Assembly (NCBI GenBank): GCA_043753895.1
Contig: JAYUWK010000171.1
Span: 1 to 64,000 of the forward strand
Length of the DNA: 64,000 nucleotides
Source: WLMZ01 sp043753895
GTDB taxonomy: Bacteria > Actinomycetota > Acidimicrobiia > Acidimicrobiales > Ilumatobacteraceae
Direction: 5' to 3'
Shown: piece after piece, positions 8,739 to 17,008 of the stretch
Position numbering within the stretch: the first letter of the stretch is position 1
Layout: each line of letters begins with the position of its first letter
Made by a program: the position numbers and the translations under genes
The notes under the pieces: model-generated
Told to the model about the DNA's origin: nothing
Databases searched by the model: none
What the model saw: the letters and a program-made list of their open reading frames with translations, nothing else

Positions 8739-9797
8739 GTGGTTCCTGTCGCACCTGCGTCGCTCGCTCACATCGCTGATCGAGTCGTTACACGCCTTCG
8801 TACCCTCATCGATGTCGAAGACCAGCGTTGGTCGCGATTCGACGAAACACTGGCCGATCCATTCATCGCGATTCGTGGCCTCGTGCTCGGTGGCGGCAAA
8901 CGGCTGAGGCCGGCGTTCTGCCATTGGGGTTTCGTCGGTGCTGGTGGCGAGGCCGAGCATCAGCAGGTCATCGATGCCGGTGCCGCGCTCGAACTACTGC
9001 ACGCGTTTGCGCTCTTCCACGACGACGTGATGGACGGCTCGTCCACCCGGCGCGGCGAACCCACCGTGCACACCGTGCACGAGCAACGTCACGGCGGGCA
9101 TTGGGCCGGTGAGCCACGCCGCTACGGTGAGGGCGTTGCCATTCTCGTCGGCGACCTCACGTTCGTCTATGCCGATCAACTCATGCGCGGCGCTTCGGCT
9201 CCGGCTTGGGACATCTGGAACGAACTACGTATCGAGCTGAACATCGGCCAGTACCTCGACATCGTCGGCTCCGCGCACCGCGAGCGTCGTTGGCAGAAAG
9301 CTGCGCAGATCTGTCGCTACAAGAGTGGCAAATACACCATCGAACGCCCACTGCACCTCGGTGCGCTGCTCGCCGCGCCCGAGCGCGCCGACGAACTGCT
9401 CGCGCCGTTGTCCGCCTATGGCCTGCCCCTTGGCGACGCGTTCCAGATGCGCGACGACGTGCTCGGCGTGTACGGCGACACGGTCATCACGGGAAAACCC
9501 GTGGCCGACGATCTGCGCGAGGGCAAGCCCACGCCCCTCATGGCACTTGCATGCGCGGCCGCAACGCCGGCACAAGCCGCCGTGCTCGACCGCGTCGGCG
9601 AGCCCGACATGAGCGAGCAGACCATCGCAAACGTGCAGCAGGTCATCATCGACACCGGTGCGCTCGCAGAACTCGAGGGCCACATCCGCGTGCTCACTGA
9701 TGAAGCCCTTTCTTCGCTGGCAACGATGCCGCTGACGCTCGACGCGCGCAACGAGTTGGCTGCGCTGGCCCACTACGTGAGCTGGCGCGACATCTGA
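8739..9797 (+). CDS. Polyprenyl diphosphate synthase (trans-isoprenyl)
   Basis: A 352-residue all-helical prenyltransferase. The first aspartate-rich motif is HDDVMDGSSTRRG (DDxxD) and the second is QMRDDVLGVYGD. GGGKRLRP near residue 55 binds the isopentenyl diphosphate. Such enzymes chain isopentenyl diphosphate onto allylic diphosphates to make geranylgeranyl or longer diphosphates for quinones and carotenoids. The second motif is DDVLG rather than DDxxD, common in actinobacterial geranylgeranyl synthases. Product length cannot be fixed from sequence. The start is GTG. The gene stands alone, downstream of xseB. Confidence 0.9.
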   Translation: MVPVAPASLAHIADRVVTRLRTLIDVEDQRWSRFDETLADPFIAIRGLVLGGGKRLRPAFCHWGFVGAGGEAEHQQVIDAGAALELLHAFALFHDDVMDGSSTRRGEPTVHTVHEQRHGGHWAGEPRRYGEGVAILVGDLTFVYADQLMRGASAPAWDIWNELRIELNIGQYLDIVGSAHRERRWQKAAQICRYKSGKYTIERPLHLGALLAAPERADELLAPLSAYGLPLGDAFQMRDDVLGVYGDTVITGKPVADDLREGKPTPLMALACAAATPAQAAVLDRVGEPDMSEQTIANVQQVIIDTGALAELEGHIRVLTDEALSSLATMPLTLDARNELAALAHYVSWRDI

Positions 9798-9825
9798 CCC
9801 GAAAGCGTCTCTGACCCGGCGTGCA

Positions 9826-10305
9826 ATGGTGCAAGCTGTGCGTGTGCATCACCCTCAGATTCGAACGGCACAGGCGGCTGACGTGGCCACGCTTCGCGAT
9901 GTGTTTCGTCGGTCGTCGCTTTCCAACGCCGGTGATCGGGCAAACCTGCGCGCCCATCCCGACTCACTCGAGTTCGACGACACACCCGTCGGCGAACACC
10001 GAACCCGGGTCGCACTCGACGGCGAACGCGTCATCGGCTTCGCCACCACACGATCCGGTGTCTCGCCAGACGCGATCGAACTCGACGATCTCTTCGTCGA
10101 CCCTGTGTGGATGCGCCATGGCGTGGCGCGCGGCTTGGTTGTGGATGCCGCGGCGATCGCTCGTTCGCAGGGCGTCACCCGGGTCGAGGTCACGGCCAAC
10201 CCTCACGCGATGCAGTTCTATCGAGCGGCAGGCTTCATCGATGACGGGATGACCGACACCCTCTTCGGTCCCGGCCGCCGGATGCACCTCGACGTGTATC
10301 CCTGA
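9826..10305 (+). CDS. GNAT-family N-acetyltransferase
   Basis: This 159-residue protein has the GNAT fold. IRTAQAADVATLRDVF is the N-terminal strand and helix. A central strand reads IELDDLFVDPVWMRHGVARGL, where the RHGVAR stretch matches the acetyl-CoA pyrophosphate loop. The C-terminal segment is ANPHAMQFYRAAGF. It transfers an acetyl group from acetyl-CoA to an amine, but the acceptor is unknown. The ATG at 9826 was used; GTG starts a few codons later are possible. It converges on the methyltransferase gene at 10433. Confidence 0.85.
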   Translation: MVQAVRVHHPQIRTAQAADVATLRDVFRRSSLSNAGDRANLRAHPDSLEFDDTPVGEHRTRVALDGERVIGFATTRSGVSPDAIELDDLFVDPVWMRHGVARGLVVDAAAIARSQGVTRVEVTANPHAMQFYRAAGFIDDGMTDTLFGPGRRMHLDVYP

Positions 10306-10340
10306 CCACCGAGCGCTCAGCCCAGCCCTGACCCAGCCCT

Positions 10341-10380
10341 GAGGCAAGCCCAAGCCGGCCCCGAGGCAAGCCCAAGCCGG
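10341..10380. repeat. 18-bp direct repeat between convergent genes
   Basis: GAGGCAAGCCCAAGCCGG occurs at 10341-10358 and again at 10363-10380. It is preceded by a shorter doublet built on CCAGCCCTGA (10322-10342). The copies lie in the 127-base gap between the convergent GNAT and methyltransferase genes. I see no coding sequence in the gap. Confidence 0.85.
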
Positions 10381-10432
10381 CTCGGGCGCGTTCCGCGCCA
10401 CACTCTGGCGCGACATGCGCCCAAGAAACTGC

Positions 10433-11170
10433 TTAGTGGTCGCGCTCGGCGACGAACACCAGCTCAAGGCCGGGTCGGTCCGGGGCATCACGGACCTCCA
10501 CGAGTCGCAGACCCACCGAAGCGAGCGAGGACGCGATCTCGCTTCGGGACCGAAACCTCAGGGTGGACTCAGATCTGATCATCTCGCCCGACTGCGCGAA
10601 TTGGAACGTCCAAATGAAGGTGACCATTTGTCCGCTGACGTCGGTGACCTCGACCCACTGACTGACGGGGCCGACCCCGGCAATATCAATGCGCTCATAG
10701 GACTGGTCACGGTTCCATTTCTGCCACGCCTTTCGCGCTGGATCGCGAACCTCGAATACCACGCGTCCGCCCGGGCGTAACGCGTCCCTCACGCCGCGCA
10801 GCGTCGCTCGCCAAACCTCGTCGTCGAGGAACACTTGGGCGACGTTGCCGGTCATTGTGGCAAGGTCGACTCGCAAAGTGGGCAGCATGGTTGCATCACC
10901 CAGTAGCCATTTCACCCGTTCGGCCTGGGGTTTGCGCTTTGCGACGTTCAACGATGCAACCGCTGGATCGACAGCCACCACATCGAACCCCTGCGCGGCG
11001 AGGAGACACGCGAAGGTTCCGGTCCCGCAGCCGACGTCGAGAACAGAGCGCGCCCCGAACTCAGCAGCGATCGCCGCGTACGCATCGAGATCGACGCGAT
11101 GCGGGTCGAGTGGGTCGTAGATCTCGGCCAAGCGTCGGTCGGCAAAGATCGGATCCGGCGCGCCGACCAC
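10433..11170 (-). CDS. Class I SAM-dependent methyltransferase
   Basis: A 245-residue Rossmann-fold methyltransferase. Motif I is SVLDVGCGTGTFACLLA, which binds SAM. The acidic end of strand two is VVAVDPAVASL, and LLGDATMLPTL follows. The later segment LRPGGRVVFEVRDP is the usual post-core strand. The acceptor is unknown. The start is GTG, only 7 bases after the stop of the AHSA1-domain gene. It is the last gene of a four-gene minus-strand run beginning at 13245. Confidence 0.86.
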   Translation of the reverse strand: MVGAPDPIFADRRLAEIYDPLDPHRVDLDAYAAIAAEFGARSVLDVGCGTGTFACLLAAQGFDVVAVDPAVASLNVAKRKPQAERVKWLLGDATMLPTLRVDLATMTGNVAQVFLDDEVWRATLRGVRDALRPGGRVVFEVRDPARKAWQKWNRDQSYERIDIAGVGPVSQWVEVTDVSGQMVTFIWTFQFAQSGEMIRSESTLRFRSRSEIASSLASVGLRLVEVRDAPDRPGLELVFVAERDH

Positions 11171-11177
11171 CGCGCGC

Positions 11178-11663
11178 TCAGCGACTCGTCATGTAGACGA
11201 CGAGTTGGTCGAGCGAAACGCCCCAACCGTCGACAAATCCCATGTCCGCATGAACCGCGTTGTGTTCCGCGGTCGCATGTAGCACCCGCGCGGTGTACTT
11301 GGTGCCGGCACCGGCGGGTTCGAGGGTAATCTCGGCCGTGAACCCGAAGCCGCCTCCGGAGAAGTCATTCGGGCGATAGCCGGGCCCGAGCGCAGCGGTC
11401 CACACGAGTCGCTTGTTCTCGACAACCTCGAGGTAGCAGCCGCTGTTGTCGACACGGTCGCCCTCTGGGGAGCACATCACGGTGCGAAAGACTCCGCCCG
11501 GGTGCAGGTCCACTTCGGCTTCGACCGTGCTCCACGGCGCCGGCGTGAACCACTTGGTCAGGTGGTCGGGTTGGGTCCACGCAGCCCACACGAGTTCGGG
11601 GGCGATGTCGACGACGCGCTCGAGGACAAGGTCGAGCTGGGGATTGACAGCGGCAGTGTTCAT
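11178..11663 (-). CDS. AHSA1/SRPBCC-domain protein
   Basis: The 161-residue START-like protein has the hallmark opening ERVVDIAPELVWAAWTQPDHLTKWF, here split around residues 14-40, and a closing amphipathic helix GWGVSLDQLVVYM. These proteins bind hydrophobic ligands in a helix-grip cavity. Many actinobacterial members accompany ArsR regulators, but none is present here. The ATG overlaps the stop of the upstream hydrolase (ATGA), so translation is probably coupled. Confidence 0.86.
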   Translation of the reverse strand: MNTAAVNPQLDLVLERVVDIAPELVWAAWTQPDHLTKWFTPAPWSTVEAEVDLHPGGVFRTVMCSPEGDRVDNSGCYLEVVENKRLVWTAALGPGYRPNDFSGGGFGFTAEITLEPAGAGTKYTARVLHATAEHNAVHADMGFVDGWGVSLDQLVVYMTSR

Positions 11664-12313
11664 ATTGCTTCCTTATACGTTACGAGGGCCTCACGCACGG
11701 TTGCCTGCGCCACGCCGACTTCGTCGGCGACAGCCGCGAGCCATGGCGGGCGCACGATGGCGGCGACCGTGATGGGCTCCTCGAGACCGCTATGTTCCAT
11801 CGCCATCCGCACGAAAAGCGTTGCATAGTCGGGCGGACGAAGATCTCGCGACAACTCGAACAACGCATATGGGTCGGGTGGCGTGCTGCGCGGCTCGAGC
11901 GAGAGAAAGCTCGACGACGTGGGGCCCACTGCGCCACCGGCCAGACCCGGCCCATCGGCCAGGACGGCACCGCGAACCGACCCGGCGCGCGCACCTGCGA
12001 GTTGCAACGCGATGTAGGCACCAAGGCCGCGACCGACCACCGTCACCTCGCCGAGTGCGGCGAGCGCGGCGTCGGCGTCGGCGAGCAACATCTCGGCGCT
12101 GTAACCGCCGCCACGTGGAATCGTTGACTCGCCATGCCCGGTGAAGTCCAACGCGGCAACGGGTCCGACCCATTCGCTGCACCACGCCGGCTCACTGTGG
12201 GGCGCGTGTTCACCGAGACCATGCAACAACAGCAGCGCGCGACCATTGCCGTCGCGCAGGTGGTGCAGCGCCAAGGCAACCTTGCCGTGCGCCAGCATCG
12301 AGACCCGGCTCAC
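11660..12313 (-). CDS. Alpha/beta hydrolase (small)
   Basis: A 217-residue alpha/beta-hydrolase-fold protein with LLLLHGLGEHAPHS (oxyanion-hole region) and DFTGHGEST. The nucleophile elbow reads VGRGLGAY, with Gly where GxSxG would put Ser, so the classical nucleophile seems absent. Catalysis by the usual triad is doubtful. The GTG at 12313 was chosen because it overlaps the stop of the preceding hydrolase gene (GTGA); upstream in-frame sequence lies inside that gene. Confidence 0.75.
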   Translation of the reverse strand: MSRVSMLAHGKVALALHHLRDGNGRALLLLHGLGEHAPHSEPAWCSEWVGPVAALDFTGHGESTIPRGGGYSAEMLLADADAALAALGEVTVVGRGLGAYIALQLAGARAGSVRGAVLADGPGLAGGAVGPTSSSFLSLEPRSTPPDPYALFELSRDLRPPDYATLFVRMAMEHSGLEEPITVAAIVRPPWLAAVADEVGVAQATVREALVTYKEAI

Positions 12314-13245
12314 GAAGGTCCACCGAGAAAGCCGAGCACCATCTGCGAGACGAGATGTGGTTGTTCGATGTGCACGAAGTGACCGACGTTGTCGAGCACC
12401 TCGCATCGCCCGCCATCGGGCAGGTACTTGGCGACATGACGTGGCAAGGTGCCCCAACCCATCTCCTCGAGCTCGCTGCCGAGAATGCCGAAGAACGGCA
12501 TCGGCAAACCGGGCAGGCGCGTGATGGTCCACTCGGGGCGCCACGGACCGAATCCGCCAAAACGCATCGCGGGATCGATCTTCCAGCGCCAACCATCGGC
12601 TTCGTGGCGCGCTCCGACGGTGACGAGATGGCACAGCCACTCGTGCGAGAGGCGCGGGTTCATCCGGCCGCGCCGACGCGCCAGGTCTTCGAGCGTGCCG
12701 GGCTTGCGCGAGGCAAGGCTCACCTTGCGGCGGTCGTCGAGCCACCGCTCGACATCACCCAGCATCATCCGGGTGCGCTCGTGGTCGGACACATCGGGAA
12801 TTCGGCGGCGATACGGGATGCCATCGATGTTGACCAGATGGCTGAAGCGATACGGCTGGGCATCGGCGAGTTGGATCATCAGCGCGCCGCCCTTGCTGTG
12901 GCCGATCACCGGCGCCGGCTTCGTGGTGACGGAGTCCATCACCGCCATCGCGTCGCGCATGTCGCCGTCCCACGAGTACAGCTCGGTCTGATCGCTGTCA
13001 CCGTGACCGCGCTGGTCCCAGCTGATGACGCGCCAACCAGCAGCCGCCAACAGCGGCGCGAACACGTCGTATGTCCGTGCAAAATCGAAGCCCCCATGCA
13101 CCAAGAACAGTGGAGGATTGGACGTGTCGCCCCACTCGTGCACGGCCAGGTTCACCTGGCCTGCCGCCACCGAATAGTCACGGTCTGGCGCGACGGCACC
13201 CGGGTAGTCACCGAGATGAAGATCTGACGTAGGGGTGGGCTCCAC
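12310..13245 (-). CDS. Alpha/beta hydrolase
   Basis: This 311-residue hydrolase has an HG oxyanion motif in LFLVHGGFDFART, the strand ISWDQRGHGDSD, nucleophile Ser in VIGHSKGGAL, and the catalytic His in NVGHFVHIEQP. It is a generic ester, epoxide or haloalkane-type hydrolase with unknown substrate. It opens a minus-strand run of four overlapping or nearly abutting genes: this hydrolase, a second hydrolase lacking the Ser, an AHSA1 protein and a methyltransferase. The start is GTG. Confidence 0.87.
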   Translation of the reverse strand: MEPTPTSDLHLGDYPGAVAPDRDYSVAAGQVNLAVHEWGDTSNPPLFLVHGGFDFARTYDVFAPLLAAAGWRVISWDQRGHGDSDQTELYSWDGDMRDAMAVMDSVTTKPAPVIGHSKGGALMIQLADAQPYRFSHLVNIDGIPYRRRIPDVSDHERTRMMLGDVERWLDDRRKVSLASRKPGTLEDLARRRGRMNPRLSHEWLCHLVTVGARHEADGWRWKIDPAMRFGGFGPWRPEWTITRLPGLPMPFFGILGSELEEMGWGTLPRHVAKYLPDGGRCEVLDNVGHFVHIEQPHLVSQMVLGFLGGPS

Positions 13246-13266
13246 CCGGATGAATCTACGCGTAGC

Positions 13267-13626
13267 ATGATGTCGATGAGCTATTTCGCGCGTACCGCTG
13301 GCATCGCCACACTGTTGTCGTGCGGTGCGGTGCTCGTCGCGTGCGGGAGCAGCAGCAGTTCGGCCAGCGACACGCTGCCGCCGATCGCCACCACCACGAC
13401 CACCACCACGCTTCCTCCAACCACCACGACCATTCCCTTGGTGTATGTGGTGAAGAAGGGTGAGTCGCTGTTCAGCATCGCCAAGCAGTTCGGCATCAGC
13501 TCCGGCGATCTTGCCGCCTACAACGGCATCACCAACCCCGACAAGATTCAGGCCGGCCAGAAGCTGAAACTACCCCAGCCGGGCGAGGTGGTGCCGACGA
13601 CGTCGAGCCCCGCCGCCACGCCGTAA
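13267..13626 (+). CDS. LysM-domain lipoprotein
   Basis: The 119-residue protein has a lipoprotein signal ending in LVACGSSSS, a Thr/Pro-rich spacer (about residues 38-58), and one LysM domain (YVVKKGESLFSIAKQFGIS through QAGQKLKLP). LysM binds N-acetylglucosamine in peptidoglycan, so the product should link membrane and wall. The ATG at 13267 was used; ATG 13276 is an alternative. It is divergent from the hydrolase gene at 13245, with only 21 bases between the starts. Confidence 0.88.
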   Translation: MMSMSYFARTAGIATLLSCGAVLVACGSSSSSASDTLPPIATTTTTTTLPPTTTTIPLVYVVKKGESLFSIAKQFGISSGDLAAYNGITNPDKIQAGQKLKLPQPGEVVPTTSSPAATP

Positions 13627-13646
13627 TCTGCGTGACCAGCAACTGA

Positions 13647-14426
13647 TCAGTCGGCCGATCGTGTCATCGTGATGATGCTGAACGTCGCACCCTGAGGATC
13701 ACCCACCACTGCGAAGCGACCAGGCGGGATATCCGTTGGCGGCACCGACACCGTTCCGCCGAGTTCGACGACCAGCGCTGCCGCAACGTCGGTGTCGGAC
13801 ACTGCGAAGTACACCATCCAGTGGTTGGGGAGGTCGCCGGGCCACATATCGCCCTGCATCGGCATCATGCCGGCGATCGAGCGATCGTTGATGAGGAACT
13901 CGGTGTAGGAGCCGTGTTCCATCTCGTCGGTCTTGGGCTCCCATCCGAACACTGAGCCATAGAACTCGATGGCACCGGTGGGTTCGCGCGTCATCAACTC
14001 GTTCCAGCACAGCGTGCCCGGCTCGTTGACCAGCCCAGCGCCGATGTGCGCGCGTGGCTGCCAGATCGAAAACACAGCACCGAAGCGATCGAAGGCGACC
14101 GCCATACGCCCGGCGTCGAGCACGTCCACCGGCTCCACCAGCAACTGACCACCCTCGGCCACGATGTTCGCTGCGGTCTCATCGGCATCATCGACGCTGA
14201 TGTAGGTGGTCCACCATGGCGGCATCTCGGGATTCATCTGCGGCCCGAGACCGGCTACCGGGCGGCCATCGAGCATGCACATGCGGTAGCCGCCAGCCTC
14301 TGGGGGACCCTCGTCGATGGTCCAACCGAACAGCTTCGAGTAGAACAACGCTCCGGCGGCGGGATCGGGTATCCCCAGATCGATCCACGATGGTGTGCCG
14401 GGCAGATAACGGGTGACCTCTGACAT
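13647..14426 (-). CDS. Two-domain VOC (glyoxalase/bleomycin resistance-like) protein
   Basis: This 259-residue protein contains two vicinal-oxygen-chelate modules. The first has LGIPDPAAGALFYSKLFGW and the second has MTREPTGAIEFYGSVFGWE. Each module ends in a paired strand such as AVAFDRFGAVFSIWQP or AVVGDPQGATFSIITM. Streptomyces and mycobacterial relatives are annotated as glyoxalase-like or hydroxylase proteins of unknown substrate. It converges on the LysM gene. Confidence 0.85.
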   Translation of the reverse strand: MSEVTRYLPGTPSWIDLGIPDPAAGALFYSKLFGWTIDEGPPEAGGYRMCMLDGRPVAGLGPQMNPEMPPWWTTYISVDDADETAANIVAEGGQLLVEPVDVLDAGRMAVAFDRFGAVFSIWQPRAHIGAGLVNEPGTLCWNELMTREPTGAIEFYGSVFGWEPKTDEMEHGSYTEFLINDRSIAGMMPMQGDMWPGDLPNHWMVYFAVSDTDVAAALVVELGGTVSVPPTDIPPGRFAVVGDPQGATFSIITMTRSAD

Positions 14427-14503
14427 CGGATTCCCCTTTCACCGGGTTGCGCAACTCACGATACCAGCGGCAGCCGAGCCCCCGCCGAGGCGCCTCGGCG
14501 AAG

Positions 14504-15010
14504 TCAGGTCGATTCGAGCAGGTGGAGCAATTCGCGTTGCGCTCCGGCTTCGGGACCTGCCATTGGCCGGTGCGCCGCCACCGCAGCGAGCGCGACGTCT
14601 CGCGGTTCGCCCATACGCATCAACAACCCAGCCGCAACGGTGCCGGCGCGCCCGATGCCTGCGCCGCAATGCACCAACAGCGTGTGGCCCTGGTCGACGC
14701 GTTGACGTAGATCGTCGACCAGCGAGATCGCCGAGTGCATCGGTGGTGCATCCAGATCGGGAATGGGGAACCACACCGCGCGTTCAACTGGTTGCAGATG
14801 CAACCAGTTGACATACTGCGGATAGCGGTCGACCAGTTCGCGCTGCTGGTTCAAGCAGACCACCGTGGTGGCATGCACAGCGCGCATTGCCCGCTCAGGG
14901 TCTGGTGCAACGAAGTGTTTACCGCACAACCACAAGCGGCCCGGCGATGCCGGGAGCGGAATCTCGTCGACGCCGCCGTGGTGTGATCGTTGACCGATCC
15001 AGTCGTTCAC
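14504..15010 (-). CDS. Protein tyrosine / dual-specificity phosphatase
   Basis: The product of about 168 residues carries the cysteine phosphatase signature HCGAGIGRAGT (C-x5-R), an upstream general-acid candidate in FPIPDLDAPP, and a helix MRMGEPRDVALAAVAAHRP. It should hydrolyse phosphotyrosine or a related phosphoester. Starts are ambiguous. The GTG at 15010 is used here. A TTG at 15031 overlaps the stop of the mutase gene (TTGA) and would add seven residues. It is co-oriented with the upstream mutase. Confidence 0.82.
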   Translation of the reverse strand: MNDWIGQRSHHGGVDEIPLPASPGRLWLCGKHFVAPDPERAMRAVHATTVVCLNQQRELVDRYPQYVNWLHLQPVERAVWFPIPDLDAPPMHSAISLVDDLRQRVDQGHTLLVHCGAGIGRAGTVAAGLLMRMGEPRDVALAAVAAHRPMAGPEAGAQRELLHLLEST

Positions 15011-15027
15011 GTTGGGTCCGGCGCCGA

Positions 15028-16998
15028 TCAAGAGCCGTTGCGATGGTTCGCGGCGAGTTCGGCGATGTCGCGCATGATCCTGCCGAGTTCGTAGTCCTTT
15101 GGCGTGTATACCCGCGCGATACCGATGGCAGCCAGCCGATCGCGGTCGTCCTGAGGAATGATGCCACCAACCACCACCGGTGCATCGACGCCGGCCGCAG
15201 CGAGGCACGCAAGCACATCGGGAACCAGTGCCAGATGCGAACCACTGAGGATCGACAGACCGATTACATCGGGGTCTTCATCGCGGGCCGACGCGGCGAT
15301 CTGCTCAGGCGTCAGGCGGATGCCGCTGTACACGACCTCCATGCCGGCGTCGCGAGCCGCCACGGCGATCTGCTCGGCCCCATTGGAGTGGCCATCGAGG
15401 CCGGGCTTGGCAACGAGGAACCTCGGCGGACCGCCGGGGATGGTACGCACGTAGTCAGCCACGGCCGCGAGCTCGTTTGTACGCCGACCCACGGCTGCGC
15501 CTACACCGGTGGGTGCGCGGTATTCACCGAAAACCGAACGCAGGGTGGTGGCCCATTCGCCCGTGGTGCCGCCGGCGCGGGCGAGTCGGATGGACGCAAG
15601 CATGATGTTCTCGTCGCCCTCAGCAGCGACGCGGAGTGCGTCGATCGCCTCGTGGACTGCAGCGTTGTCGCGTGCAGCGCGCCATGCGTCGACTTGGTCG
15701 ATGGTGTGCTGCTCGACCGCGGGATCGACGACCAGAATGTTGCCCTCGCCACCGAGTGGACTTTCGGCGGTCTCCTGATAGCTGTTCACACCGACCACCG
15801 TCTGCGCACCCGACTCGATGCGGCGCGTGCGTTCGGCCATGGACCGCACGAGCCGACCCTTCAACTCGTCGACCGCCTGGAACGCACCGCCGAGCGCAAG
15901 CACGTCCTGCAGCTCGGCCCACGCTGCGTCGCACAGCTCGGATGTTTTCGCCTCGATGACCGTCGAGCCCTCGAAGATGTCGCCATACTCGAGCAGATCG
16001 GTTTCGAACGCGAGCACTTGTTGCATCCGCAACGACCATTGCTGATCCCATGGGCGCGGAAGTCCGAGGGCTTCATTCCATGCCGGCAATTGCACGCTGC
16101 GCGCCCGAGCGTCTTTCGACAATGTGACCGCGAGCATCTCGAGCACGATGCGCTGCACGTTGTTCTCGGGCTGAGCTTCGGTGAGGCCGAGCGAGTTCAC
16201 CTGGACGCCGTATCGGAACCGCCGCGCCTTGGCGTCGGTGACGCCGTATCGCTCGAGACCGATGCGATCCCACAATTGCGTGAAGGCACGCATCTTGCAG
16301 ATCTCCTCGATGAAACGAATCCCGGCATTCACGAAGAACGAGATCGAGCCGAATACCTGGGTGAACTGCTCGGGCTCCACCTGACCGCTGTCGCGTACAG
16401 CATCGAGCACACCAATAGCAGTGGCCAGCGAATAGGCGATCTCCTGCACCGGCGTAGCACCGGCCTCCTGCAGGTGATAGGAGCACACGTTCATCGGATT
16501 CCACTTCGGCGCATGCTGCGCGCACCAAGCCACCATGTCGACAATGAGTCGGCGCGATGCCTCTGGCGGGAAAATGAACGTGCCGCGGCTGAGGTATTCC
16601 TTGACGATGTCGTTCTGGGTCGTGCCGCGCAGGGCTTCCGATGCAACCCCTTGTTCGTCGGCGTTCGCGATGTAGAGGGCCAACAGCCATGCTGCTGTGG
16701 CATTGATGGTCATCGACGTATTCATCTTGGCTGGCGGGATGGAATGCAACAGGGTGCGCATGTCTCCCAGATGCGATACGGGCACGCCCACTTTGCCCAC
16801 CTCGCCACGGGCGAGTTTGTCGTCGGGGTCATAGCCGGTTTGCGTGGGCAGATCGAATGCGATGGACAGCCCAGTTTGACCCTTGGAAAGATTGGTGCGG
16901 TACAACTCGTTCGACGCTTGCGCCGAGGAATGACCGGAGTACGTGCGCATCAGCCACGGTTCATCGCGTGGCACGTTGGGCGGCCTGCTGTCGTTCAT
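15028..16998 (-). CDS. meaA: B12-dependent mutase of the MeaA / ethylmalonyl-CoA mutase type
   Basis: A 656-residue single-chain acyl-CoA mutase. The catalytic barrel includes RTYSGHSSAQASNELY, LPTQTGYDPDDKLARGEVGK and KWNPMNVCSYHLQEAGATP, which match MeaA/Ecm rather than methylmalonyl- or isobutyryl-CoA mutase. The C-terminal cobalamin domain has the D-x-H-x-x-G motif in KPGLDGHSNGAEQ, whose His is the lower cobalt ligand. Ecm interconverts ethylmalonyl-CoA and methylsuccinyl-CoA in acetyl-CoA assimilation. ATG 16998 was chosen because homology begins just after MNDSRPPN. The other ethylmalonyl-CoA pathway enzymes are not in this window. Confidence 0.88.
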   Translation of the reverse strand: MNDSRPPNVPRDEPWLMRTYSGHSSAQASNELYRTNLSKGQTGLSIAFDLPTQTGYDPDDKLARGEVGKVGVPVSHLGDMRTLLHSIPPAKMNTSMTINATAAWLLALYIANADEQGVASEALRGTTQNDIVKEYLSRGTFIFPPEASRRLIVDMVAWCAQHAPKWNPMNVCSYHLQEAGATPVQEIAYSLATAIGVLDAVRDSGQVEPEQFTQVFGSISFFVNAGIRFIEEICKMRAFTQLWDRIGLERYGVTDAKARRFRYGVQVNSLGLTEAQPENNVQRIVLEMLAVTLSKDARARSVQLPAWNEALGLPRPWDQQWSLRMQQVLAFETDLLEYGDIFEGSTVIEAKTSELCDAAWAELQDVLALGGAFQAVDELKGRLVRSMAERTRRIESGAQTVVGVNSYQETAESPLGGEGNILVVDPAVEQHTIDQVDAWRAARDNAAVHEAIDALRVAAEGDENIMLASIRLARAGGTTGEWATTLRSVFGEYRAPTGVGAAVGRRTNELAAVADYVRTIPGGPPRFLVAKPGLDGHSNGAEQIAVAARDAGMEVVYSGIRLTPEQIAASARDEDPDVIGLSILSGSHLALVPDVLACLAAAGVDAPVVVGGIIPQDDRDRLAAIGIARVYTPKDYELGRIMRDIAELAANHRNGS

Positions 16999-17008
16999 GG
17001 TGCCAGTG

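Noticed and set aside
10306..10432. A mobile-element scar at the 18-bp direct repeats
   Set aside because: No inverted repeats, transposase remnant or target-site duplication accompany them; simple slippage explains the doublet.
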